A program made the position numbers and the translations under genes. DNA of 5,670 nt from Bacteroidota bacterium (GTDB taxonomy: Bacteria > CLD3 > SB21). The notes under the pieces were generated by a model. That model saw nothing but the letters and a program-made list of their open reading frames with translations, ran no database searches and was not told the origin of the DNA. Location of the stretch: contig JAGQUY010000324.1 in the NCBI GenBank assembly GCA_020438245.1, positions 1 through 5,670 on the forward strand. The letters are read 5' to 3'. Of this stretch, positions 1-5,670 are shown in pieces (within the stretch, counting starts at the first letter, position 1; each line of letters begins with the position of its first letter).

Positions 1-306
1 TCTGAGCATACTGAACACGAATCAAGAGTGGATACGTCGGATGATTCATCTATAGAGAGTGATTTGGTGGATGGCGACGGGTCGAGGGAAGTGCCGATTG
101 GAGGACCTGCTGTTCGACCACAGGTGGCGAACGTTGCCGAAGAAATGGAAGCTCGGCAAGAGGAAACTGCAGACGAATTGCCAAAACAGATAGTCTGGGA
201 ATATCCAGGGTTGGAGCCAACGAGAAAGCAGCAGGAAGAACCGTCCTTCATCAGGGGTTTGTTCCGGCGTATTGTGTCGATGGTTAAACGACTATTTTCG
301 AAATGA
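1..306 (+). CDS. C-terminal end of an unidentified protein (5' end outside the window)
   Basis: The frame is open from the first base and stops at TGA 304-306, so this is probably the last 101 residues of a longer protein. A GTG at 28 could start a 92-residue protein, but no ribosome binding site is obvious before it. The visible part is mostly a low-complexity, acidic, probably disordered tail rich in Asp, Glu and Ser. It ends in a basic, hydrophobic segment (FIRGLFRRIVSMVKRLFSK) that could form an amphipathic helix against a membrane or bind nucleic acid or a partner. It lies 19 nt upstream of scpB. Its position would suit ScpA, the usual upstream neighbour, but nothing visible matches the winged-helix end of ScpA, so that is only a positional guess. 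Function unknown. Confidence 0.7.
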   Translation, partial: SEHTEHESRVDTSDDSSIESDLVDGDGSREVPIGGPAVRPQVANVAEEMEARQEETADELPKQIVWEYPGLEPTRKQQEEPSFIRGLFRRIVSMVKRLFSK

Positions 307-310
307 TTAA

Positions 311-317
311 GAAAGGC
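311..317 (+). promoter_or_regulatory. Ribosome binding site of scpB, supporting a TTG start
   Basis: The purine-rich GAAAGG lies 9 nt before the TTG at 326. The scpB frame is closed by TAA at 308-310, and no ATG or GTG lies between that stop and the conserved start of the protein. This makes the TTG at 326 the best start; a second TTG at 344 is less well placed. Confidence 0.6.
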
Positions 318-325
318 CTTCCACG

Positions 326-1021
326 TTGAATACGGAATCTCAGTTGATAGACGGACTGCCCATTAAGCAAATTGTCGAAGCGATTCTTTTCGCCAGTACG
401 GAGCCACTGCCCGTAGAACGCATAGTCGAGTGTATACAGAAGGAAGAAGTGACTTCACGAGCGGTGCTCGAGGTAATTCATGCGCTAAACAAGGATTATC
501 AGGAACAAAATACGTTTCTGCGAATCGTCAAAATAGCCGGTGGCTATCAATTTGCCACACACCCACAGTTTGATAAGTGGGTGAGCCGACTCTTTAAGGC
601 AAAAATGGATCGAAAACTGAGTCAGTCTTCACTTGAAGTCTTGGCGATCATCGCATATAGGCAGCCAATTGCACGTGCCGAGATTGAGAAGATCCGAGGC
701 GTAAATGCGGATTGGACGCTTCGGTCGCTTATGGAAAAAAATCTGGTTACTGTTGTCGGACGAGAAGACGCACCGGGGCGTCCGCTTTTGTTTGGAACCA
801 CAAAAGCATTTCTCGAGCATTTTGGGTTGTATGACATAAGTGAACTGCCTAAATTGAAGGAAATCGAAGATATTCTTCGTGAGGATAAGGAGTTTGCACA
901 CACCTTGGAATTGGATTTCGGTATGTCCAATCCCGCTGCAGAGAACGTTCAGCCCTCTGCGAAGGAAGATGAAACGCCCATGCCTGACGAAGACACCACT
1001 CTAAAACCGGACTCGGAATAA
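326..1021 (+). CDS. scpB: Segregation and condensation protein B (ScpB)
   Basis: ScpB is the small winged-helix subunit of the bacterial SMC-ScpAB condensin. It dimerises and binds ScpA, helping SMC compact and segregate the chromosome in the cytoplasm. The protein has 231 residues, near the usual family length. Family features are visible in order: an N-terminal winged helix opening with IVEAILFASTEPLPVERI (about residues 16-33), then the second winged helix with the diagnostic LSQSSLEVLAIIAYRQP (98-114), IRGVNAD (123-129) and GRPLLFGTTKAFLEHFGL (151-168), followed by the usual ISELPKL. From about residue 200 the chain becomes an acidic, Pro/Ser/Thr-rich tail, probably disordered and not needed for the fold. 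The start is TTG with a ribosome binding site 9 nt upstream. The stop lies 2 nt before the next gene, so coupled translation is likely. Confidence 0.95.
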   Translation: MNTESQLIDGLPIKQIVEAILFASTEPLPVERIVECIQKEEVTSRAVLEVIHALNKDYQEQNTFLRIVKIAGGYQFATHPQFDKWVSRLFKAKMDRKLSQSSLEVLAIIAYRQPIARAEIEKIRGVNADWTLRSLMEKNLVTVVGREDAPGRPLLFGTTKAFLEHFGLYDISELPKLKEIEDILREDKEFAHTLELDFGMSNPAAENVQPSAKEDETPMPDEDTTLKPDSE

Positions 1022-1023
1022 TT

Positions 1024-1854
1024 ATGGATCCACGTGTTCTTGCGGACTACCCTTGGGTAGTAAATAGCGACATTCCATGGAAGCATCTTTCCAAAGAACT
1101 TCCGGAAGTCAAAGTAGCTTTTCTGACAACCGCCGGTCTTTATACCTATAAACTGACAAAGCATTTCAATCTTGCAGATCCGAACGGCGACACGTCGTTC
1201 AGAGAGATCAAGAAGGGTATTACCCAAGGGGAAATCCGCGTATCCCATAAAGACGTCAACCTAAATCGCTGTGTGGGGCTGGACTTCAATTGTATTTTTC
1301 CGTTAGATGTTCTGGCGGATTTGGAAAAAGAGAAAAAAATAAGCAGCTCATCCGAGATCCATTTTAGTGTTATGGGGGAGATTCGGGATCCGAAAAACCT
1401 CCTCCATGAAACGGTACCAAAAATCCTCAAGCAGTTGCAAAAATTTCTTGTTGACGTTGTTGTCATTTCCGCGGTGGGGCCATTGGGTCATCAAAACGCG
1501 GGGTTGATCGCGAGGGCTCTGGAAGAAGAGGACCTTACGACTATTGTAATAGGCGGTCTTCGGAGCGTTTTTAAGAACGTCAAACCTCCGCGAAGTATAT
1601 TGGTTCGTTTTCCTTTTGGACAATCCTTCGGTGCACCGTTCGATCGGCAAACTCAGCGGGAGATTCTGCAGGACTGCCTCGTGCATCTGAAATCCATTCG
1701 TGAGCCCGGCGAAATTGCCGAACTGCCATTTCGTTGGGAGGAGTCCTACAAGCGAGCCCTTTCCATCAAACCGGACCTCATGACCATGACAGCGCCGGAA
1801 GCAGACAGTACGACAGAAACGAAAAAACGAATTTCGTCCGAAGACTTCAAATAA
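1024..1854 (+). CDS. Glycine/sarcosine/betaine/D-proline reductase B-family protein lacking the redox Sec/Cys pair
   Basis: This 276-residue protein resembles the short, PrdB-like members of the GrdB/PrdB family, whose founders use selenocysteine to cleave glycine, betaine, sarcosine or D-proline reductively. Family features are an N-terminal strand with VAFLTTAGLY (31-40), TSFREI (57-62), VSHKDVN (73-79), DFNCIFPLDVL (87-97), then HQNAGLIARALEEE (156-169) and the PPRS segment (188-191). In PrdB, as I recall it, the active site reads TAGUGTCHRTA. Here the ungapped equivalent is SAVGPLGHQNA (149-159), so Gly152 replaces selenocysteine (codon GGG, 1477-1479) and Gly155 replaces cysteine. The only cysteines are 83, 90 and 218. 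A reductase using this chemistry is therefore unlikely; a binding, scaffold or altered role is inferred. The last 25 residues look disordered. ATG lies 2 nt after the scpB stop with only a weak ribosome site, so coupling to scpB is likely. Its role among chromosome and RNA genes is unknown. Confidence 0.82.
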   Translation: MDPRVLADYPWVVNSDIPWKHLSKELPEVKVAFLTTAGLYTYKLTKHFNLADPNGDTSFREIKKGITQGEIRVSHKDVNLNRCVGLDFNCIFPLDVLADLEKEKKISSSSEIHFSVMGEIRDPKNLLHETVPKILKQLQKFLVDVVVISAVGPLGHQNAGLIARALEEEDLTTIVIGGLRSVFKNVKPPRSILVRFPFGQSFGAPFDRQTQREILQDCLVHLKSIREPGEIAELPFRWEESYKRALSIKPDLMTMTAPEADSTTETKKRISSEDFK

Positions 1855-1866
1855 CATCCTCTCCCT

Positions 1867-2574
1867 ATGCGATTGAATAAATATCTGGCCGCGGCGGGCC
1901 TTGCAAGCCGACGGAGCAGCGAGTCTTTGATCCAGGAAGGTCGCGTAACGATCAACGGCCATGTGATGAGAGATCTGTCCACCGTCGTTGACACGGAAAT
2001 TGATCAGGTGGAGGTGGACGGACGTCCAGTGTACGTGAAAACGAAGGACGTGTATATCCTGCTGCACAAACCGCTTAACTATGTCACAACGGTAAAGGAC
2101 GAGAAGGGAAGGGATTCTGTTGTAGACTTGGTCAAGACGGGAGAACGAATCTACCCGGTAGGACGGCTGGATTATGACACGACCGGTTTGCTTATTCTGA
2201 CCAATGACGGCGAGTTGGCTTATCGGCTGGCGCACCCAAGGTATGGTGTGGAAAAAACATATATTGCCCGGCTTAACAAGAAGATCAACGATCATGATCT
2301 GCAGCAATTACGGCGCGGGGTTCAATTGGTGGACGGCAAAACGGCGCCGTGCCGAGCCCGAAAGTTGGGCAAAGAAATCGTTGAGCTTGCAATCCATGAA
2401 GGCAAAAACAAGCAGGTTAAGCGCATGTTTCGTAAGCTTGGATTCAAAGTCGTTGATTTGCACCGGGCGGCCTATGGTTCCCTTCAACTGGGGAAACTGA
2501 AATATGGTCAATGGAGAAATCTCAAGCCGGTTGAAGTTCTGGGCCTGAAGAAATTGGTTGGTCTGATCGATTGA
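1867..2574 (+). CDS. rluB: 23S rRNA pseudouridine synthase, RsuA/RluB family (probably RluB)
   Basis: This enzyme converts a uridine of 23S rRNA to pseudouridine; in E. coli, RluB acts on U2605 near the peptidyl transferase centre. The 235-residue chain begins with an S4 RNA-binding domain (MRLNKYLAAAGLASRRSSE, then GRVTINGHV; about 1-50). The catalytic domain follows: YILLHKPLNYVTT (63-75), the signature GRLDYDTTGLLILTNDGEL (99-117) with Asp102 as the expected nucleophile, EKTY (129-132), and the C-terminal EGKNKQVKRMFRKLG (178-192) typical of RsuA, RluB, RluE and RluF. The signature and HPRYGVEKTY fit RluB best, though RsuA-type specificity for 16S rRNA cannot be excluded. The ATG start places the S4 motif at the extreme N terminus, as usual. 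The 12 nt before it are pyrimidine-rich with no Shine-Dalgarno match, so translation probably depends on the upstream gene. Confidence 0.92.
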   Translation: MRLNKYLAAAGLASRRSSESLIQEGRVTINGHVMRDLSTVVDTEIDQVEVDGRPVYVKTKDVYILLHKPLNYVTTVKDEKGRDSVVDLVKTGERIYPVGRLDYDTTGLLILTNDGELAYRLAHPRYGVEKTYIARLNKKINDHDLQQLRRGVQLVDGKTAPCRARKLGKEIVELAIHEGKNKQVKRMFRKLGFKVVDLHRAAYGSLQLGKLKYGQWRNLKPVEVLGLKKLVGLID

Positions 2575-2581
2575 GAGAGCT

Positions 2582-3250
2582 ATGAGTCGAAAGGCGGTTA
2601 TCACCATCGACGGGCCGGCAGGATCCGGTAAGAGTACAACAGCCCGCACGTTGGCTCGGAACCTCGGATATACCTACCTGGATACCGGGGCAATGTATAG
2701 AGCGGTCACACTATCGTTGATGGAAAAAGGAATGCCTATCGAAGAAAGCGACGATCTTGAAGAGCTACTAAGTTCTATTCATCTGGATTTGCGATACATC
2801 GATGGAGAACAGCATACGTTCCTTAACGATAAGGATATTTCCCGTGAGATTCGATCGGTTGAAGTTACGCGCGCGGTCAGTAGTGTCGCAGGCTTGCGAT
2901 CTGTGAGACAGTATCTCGTTGCAGAGCAGCGTCAGATTGCTCGAAAAGGGGGTTATGTAGTGGACGGACGCGATGCGGGCAGCGTTATATTTCCGGATGC
3001 GGAATTCAAGTTCTTCCTGACCGCAAGCTTGGAGGCCCGTGCAAAACGACGGCAGAAAGACCTTGCAGAACAGGGTGTTGAAATTGGGCTGGATGAACTC
3101 AAAATGGAACTTCACCGCAGAGATGAGCAAGACTATTCGAGATTGGAAAGCCCCTTGGTGAAACCCGCAAATGCATTCGAGATAGATAATTCGCATCTTT
3201 CAGTGTCAGAACAAGTGGAGATCATGGAAAAAAGGATAAAGGAGTCGTGA
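2582..3250 (+). CDS. cmk: Cytidylate (CMP/dCMP) kinase
   Basis: Cmk transfers a phosphate from ATP to CMP or dCMP, giving CDP and dCDP for nucleotide and phospholipid synthesis in the cytoplasm. The 222 residues match the usual bacterial length. Visible motifs are the P-loop in ITIDGPAGSGKSTTA (7-21, catalytic Lys17), LDTGAMYRAVTL (33-44, nucleotide binding), DGRDAGSVIFPDAEFKFFLTAS (starting at 128) and the lid region with RRDEQDYSR and SPL. Most relatives have DGRDIGT or DGRDMGT, so Ala132 and Ser134 are mild departures that should not abolish activity. The gene starts 7 nt after the rluB stop, with GAGAG just upstream of the ATG as a modest ribosome site. Its TGA stop overlaps the GTG of the next small gene. 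rluB followed by cmk is a familiar order, supporting a shared transcript. Confidence 0.96.
   Translation: MSRKAVITIDGPAGSGKSTTARTLARNLGYTYLDTGAMYRAVTLSLMEKGMPIEESDDLEELLSSIHLDLRYIDGEQHTFLNDKDISREIRSVEVTRAVSSVAGLRSVRQYLVAEQRQIARKGGYVVDGRDAGSVIFPDAEFKFFLTASLEARAKRRQKDLAEQGVEIGLDELKMELHRRDEQDYSRLESPLVKPANAFEIDNSHLSVSEQVEIMEKRIKES
3232..3243 (+). promoter_or_regulatory. Ribosome binding region of the small overlapping gene
   Basis: Two Shine-Dalgarno-like cores lie at the end of cmk: AAGGA (3232-3236), spaced 10 nt from the GTG at 3247, and AAAGGAG (about 3237-3243), which matches better but is only about 3 nt away. The purine-rich stretch together with the GTGA overlap suggests ribosomes ending cmk can restart here. 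Confidence 0.5.
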
Positions 3251-3369
3251 AGAAATTCAAGAACCTGAAGAAGTCTCTTAAGTTGGTGCCCAATTCATTG
3301 ACAACAATTGAATTTCCTTCCTTGATGATGCTCCCCGCATGGGCCAATGATATTCTGGAGTCTATTTGA
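3247..3369 (+). CDS. Small hypothetical protein of 40 residues, coupled at both ends
   Basis: Not recognised. A GTG-started frame of 40 codons fills the whole interval between cmk and the lipoprotein gene. Its start overlaps the cmk stop (GTGA, 3247-3250), and its TGA stop overlaps the TTG start of the next gene (TTGA, 3366-3369). Purine-rich sequence precedes the start. The product opens with a strongly basic stretch (MKKFKNLKKSLKL, taking GTG as Met), followed by a mildly hydrophobic part with FPSLMMLPAWANDILESI at the C terminus. There is no cysteine and no clear transmembrane helix; a short peripheral helix or partner-binding peptide is possible. The exact fit between two stop/start overlaps is the main reason to call it a gene. 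The alternative is a translated spacer or leader whose main job is to carry ribosomes to the lipoprotein start. Confidence 0.6.
   Translation: MKKFKNLKKSLKLVPNSLTTIEFPSLMMLPAWANDILESI
3357..3360 (+). promoter_or_regulatory. Ribosome binding site of the lipoprotein gene, supporting a TTG start
   Basis: GGAG lies 5 nt before the TTG at 3366. That TTG begins a basic N terminus directly followed by a hydrophobic signal-like segment, which makes it a convincing start. The site sits inside the 3' end of the 40-codon gene. Confidence 0.6.
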
Positions 3370-4208
3370 AGAGGCATTGCGTATGGATTTTCTTTTTAAT
3401 TGCTCTGGGCTGCCGCCCCACACCTTTCGCGGATCCCTCCTTTCGTCTTCAGGTCCTGATCTCCAATCCTGAACAATCCTTCAAGGTAGCCCTGGTTGTT
3501 TTGCCGGCAATAGATCACCAGGGACAAGCACTGATCAGTATTGCCAGATCCAATACGGGGCAGATGGTGCACCATGAGCCGGGCCGAGTTCGTCGCCGAC
3601 TTGGTGATTCCCTTGCTCTGGAAGAAAGGATGTTTTCCAAGCTGTTGGCGCTGATCAACTCCTCCGGATCCTGGACTAACGGGGACGTTATGGGCGAACG
3701 GACAACGGGTACCCGATTTGAAATCGAACTGTCAGAAATGAACCGGCGGAATAAGTACACCGTGATGGGACGTACTGAACAGGGTGTGGAGAAACTCCCT
3801 GAATTTGTCCTTGAGTTATTCCAGACTCTCTTTGACAGCGTCCGTGTTGCTCAGGACGATTTGCAAATCAGCCTGAACAAAGTAAGTTATTTGAACGACA
3901 AGCCGGACAGCTCTTTAGTGGTGGTCTGGAAGCAAGGGACGGTCGTCTTGAAAAACCGTCTGCCAGTCGGTTGGGATGCCTTCTGCCGGTTCTACCAAGT
4001 GCTTGAAGACAATGACGTATGGTTGCTTCCAGATCAGAAAGATTTTCAGAATCGTTATCCGGTGACGTATACGGTTGAAATATCGAACGGAGATCGAAAG
4101 CATCGGTGGCAGGTTTTCGCGCCGTCACAACTGAAGGACCAAAGATATTTTCGTATTATTAATGCCATAGAAACCATGAGTCTCGGGCATGGAACCGATC
4201 CCAACTAG
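3366..4208 (+). CDS. Probable lipoprotein of unknown function with two similar halves
   Basis: No family is recognised. The 280-residue product starts MKRHCVWIFFLIALGC: two basic residues, a short hydrophobic stretch and Cys16 in a lipobox-like ALGC. Ala at -3 and Leu at -2 are less usual than the Leu-Ala-Gly pattern, but export and lipid attachment are plausible. The mature part looks soluble, with alternating strands and helices. Two segments resemble each other: residues 90-155 and 206-271. Both have Phe, then Trp (103/219), a strand-turn-strand (FEIELSEMNRRNKYTVM against YTVEISNGDRKHRWQVF), and a C-terminal helix ending QTL or ETM. This suggests a duplicated domain. Cysteines are few (Cys5, Cys16, Cys207). 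The gene starts on a TTG overlapping the previous stop. Its end overlaps the membrane peptidase gene by 20 nt, so the products may act together at the envelope, which is inference. Confidence 0.75.
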   Translation: MKRHCVWIFFLIALGCRPTPFADPSFRLQVLISNPEQSFKVALVVLPAIDHQGQALISIARSNTGQMVHHEPGRVRRRLGDSLALEERMFSKLLALINSSGSWTNGDVMGERTTGTRFEIELSEMNRRNKYTVMGRTEQGVEKLPEFVLELFQTLFDSVRVAQDDLQISLNKVSYLNDKPDSSLVVVWKQGTVVLKNRLPVGWDAFCRFYQVLEDNDVWLLPDQKDFQNRYPVTYTVEISNGDRKHRWQVFAPSQLKDQRYFRIINAIETMSLGHGTDPN

Positions 4209-5670
4209 GAATCCGATAGAGCTGCTGCGGATCGGATGGTACTTCCGAATTCTCTTCGTAGCAACGATCGTTTTTTCCGTGCTGATTTTGCGCTTGCCGT
4301 TGTTGAAGGATGGAGACTATGAATTCGCCGAAGTCCTGTCGCTTTGGCTGTTTCCGGTCTGCAGTCTGGCGGCGGTCCGACTTCATCGGAACAGGTATCC
4401 ATTCTGGCGCTCCTTGTTGTTTCTTCAAATTCCCATCGTGCTCAGTTTTGTCGTTCTATTGGTTGGCGGTTGTGGATGTTCACCGCTTCGCAGCCTCTTT
4501 TACTTTCTTACTCTTCCAGTCACCTCAGCCTTTGTTGGAACGTGCTGTGGTTGGGCTATAGCGTATATCGCCGGCAAGAAGGCCGTTGTCTCTCTGATGA
4601 TATTCTGGCTTGCTTCGTTGCTGATCCAAATCGGATGGTTGATCTGGTTCGTACCCATTTCCGTTTACAGTGTTTGGTGGGGATATTTTGCCGGACCCGT
4701 TTACGATACTTGGATCCCGATGCAGAGCATTCTTCTCGTTCACCGACTCTATTCGATTATCTGGGCAACTCTGCTGCTTTTTCTTCCTGTTATTCTGTAC
4801 CGCAGGGCGTCCCGTCTCCTTGTCGGCAGTACGGGAATTCTGTTGCTCATCCTGCTTCTTGGGTTTTACTACCGCGAAGAGGTAGGCTTTGATCTGACAT
4901 ACCCAACCTTGGAGAAAACGCTCAGCCGATCTGCCCACAGCGGATTGATTACCGTACATGCTGACCCTCAGGTAGATGAGCCGTTGACACTTCACACAGC
5001 CCGGTTAGCGGAATTTCAATACACGGATATGGCTCGCTTGTTGGAAATAAGCCATCCGCCACCGGTTAGAATTTACGTGTACCGGGACGCAATTCAGAAA
5101 AAACAGTTATTCGGAGCAGGGCCAACAAACTTTGCAAAGATATGGAATCAAGAAATTCATGTGAATGCATCCGACGCAGCAAGCGTAGTCAAGCACGAGC
5201 TGGTTCATGTTTTGAGTACTACGTTCGGCAACCGATGGTACGGATCGGCACAAATTGGACTCTTGGAAGGTCTCGCAGTGGCGATGGAGTGGGAGGGTGA
5301 TTTTTTCACTCCCCATGAATGGTCGGCCTTGCTGCTGGCGAGAAATGAACTTCCATCCGTTGCTGCACTCGTTGGTGGACGGTCTTTCTTTAGCGGATCG
5401 GCATCGTTAAGCTACACTGTCACCGGGTCGTTTGTTCGATTCCTTGTCGACAGCCTGGGATCCGAGGGTGTGAAGGCCCTATTTGCAGGCAAGGGATTCA
5501 GCGAAGCATTCCATATTCAAATTGAAGAAGCCGAGATGCTCTGGAGAGCAAGTTTGAGAAGAATACCGGTTGATACCAATAAGCTGGCGGCCGCAGATTG
5601 GTTATTACAACCCGGAGTATTTCAAAAGAGATGTGTACATGCAACAGCAGACCGTCTGCATGATGCTGAC
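4189..5670 (+). CDS. Multi-pass membrane protein with an extracytoplasmic MA-type zinc peptidase domain (3' end outside the window)
   Basis: The frame runs without a stop for 494 codons to the window edge. An in-frame TGA at 4177-4179 makes the ATG at 4189 the first possible start; it overlaps the lipoprotein gene by 20 nt and has only a weak ribosome site, so coupling is likely. About seven hydrophobic helices are visible (roughly residues 17-36, 46-63, 74-94, 101-127, 131-156, 178-204, 206-226). Basic loops (VRLHRNRYPFWR, AGKK, YRRASR) place the N terminus inside and everything after about 228 outside. The outer part has HELVH (336-340) with two zinc-binding His and catalytic Glu337. LLEGLA follows, with Glu360 the likely third ligand 20 residues on, the gluzincin arrangement. 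Then come SYTVTGSFVRFLVDSLG (407-423) and a closing LWRASL, as in peptidase MA-like domains. Substrate unknown. Residues after about 465 may begin a further helical or TPR-like region, which cannot be judged here. Confidence 0.85.
   Translation, partial: MEPIPTRNPIELLRIGWYFRILFVATIVFSVLILRLPLLKDGDYEFAEVLSLWLFPVCSLAAVRLHRNRYPFWRSLLFLQIPIVLSFVVLLVGGCGCSPLRSLFYFLTLPVTSAFVGTCCGWAIAYIAGKKAVVSLMIFWLASLLIQIGWLIWFVPISVYSVWWGYFAGPVYDTWIPMQSILLVHRLYSIIWATLLLFLPVILYRRASRLLVGSTGILLLILLLGFYYREEVGFDLTYPTLEKTLSRSAHSGLITVHADPQVDEPLTLHTARLAEFQYTDMARLLEISHPPPVRIYVYRDAIQKKQLFGAGPTNFAKIWNQEIHVNASDAASVVKHELVHVLSTTFGNRWYGSAQIGLLEGLAVAMEWEGDFFTPHEWSALLLARNELPSVAALVGGRSFFSGSASLSYTVTGSFVRFLVDSLGSEGVKALFAGKGFSEAFHIQIEEAEMLWRASLRRIPVDTNKLAAADWLLQPGVFQKRCVHATADRLHDAD

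Noticed and set aside
1024..1854. Possible selenoprotein gene with an in-frame UGA, as in GrdB and PrdB.
   Set aside because: The frame has no internal TGA; the equivalent codon is GGG (1477-1479), so no selenocysteine insertion element is needed.
1348..2307. A 319-codon open frame on the minus strand.
   Set aside because: It lies antisense across the reductase-like gene and rluB, both well supported by family motifs. Its translation shows no domain, and it has no convincing start context.
3298..3326. A perfect TTGACA that could be a -35 promoter element inside the 40-codon gene.
   Set aside because: At 17-19 nt spacing the possible -10 elements (CTTGAT, TTGATG, TGATGA) match TATAAT poorly, and the hexamer falls within coding sequence. 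An internal promoter is possible but not supported.
3938..3960. Inverted repeat GACGGT ... ACCGTC with an 11-nt loop.
   Set aside because: The stem is only 6 bp, lies within the lipoprotein coding region and has no following T-run, so it is not a credible terminator.
4437..4485. Lipobox-like LVGGC inside the membrane peptidase (residues 91-95).
   Set aside because: It lies at the end of the third hydrophobic helix, far from the N terminus, and so is not a lipoprotein signal.
4310..4995. Several plus- and minus-strand open frames of 71-182 codons.
   Set aside because: They are out-of-frame or antisense readings of the membrane part of the peptidase gene, which is open throughout and has coherent helices and a zinc motif.

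Overview
This is a compact bacterial gene cluster. All eight genes are on the + strand, the largest gap is 19 nt, and four of the seven junctions overlap or leave at most 2 nt. No promoter or terminator between genes is evident, so it reads as the inside of one long transcription unit. Start codons vary (ATG, GTG, TTG), and base composition looks balanced, near half G+C by eye. I cannot name the organism. The lipoprotein-like signal on one product and the outward-facing peptidase suggest a diderm (Gram-negative type), probably an uncultured lineage, but this is inference.

The first half (1-3250) is a housekeeping block. It holds the C-terminal end of an unidentified protein (1-306), the condensin accessory subunit gene scpB (326-1021), a relative of the glycine/D-proline reductase selenoprotein B family (1024-1854), the 23S rRNA pseudouridine synthase gene rluB (1867-2574) and the CMP kinase gene cmk (2582-3250). 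The scpB-rluB-cmk order is common in bacteria. The reductase-like gene between them is unusual, because glycine replaces both the selenocysteine and the cysteine of the redox motif.

The second half (3247-5670) is less familiar and looks related to the cell envelope. It holds a 40-codon gene coupled at both ends to its neighbours by overlapping stop and start codons (3247-3369), an unrecognised probable lipoprotein with two similar halves (3366-4208), and a gene still open at the right edge (4189-5670). That last gene encodes a seven-helix membrane protein with a zinc-metallopeptidase domain (HELVH ... LLEGLA) predicted to lie outside the cytoplasm. The three genes overlap in series and are probably made together, but no known system fits them as a set.

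The two most notable points are the reductase-family protein without redox residues and the small protein / lipoprotein / membrane peptidase trio. No RNA genes, insertion sequences, CRISPR arrays or gene-free stretches were found.
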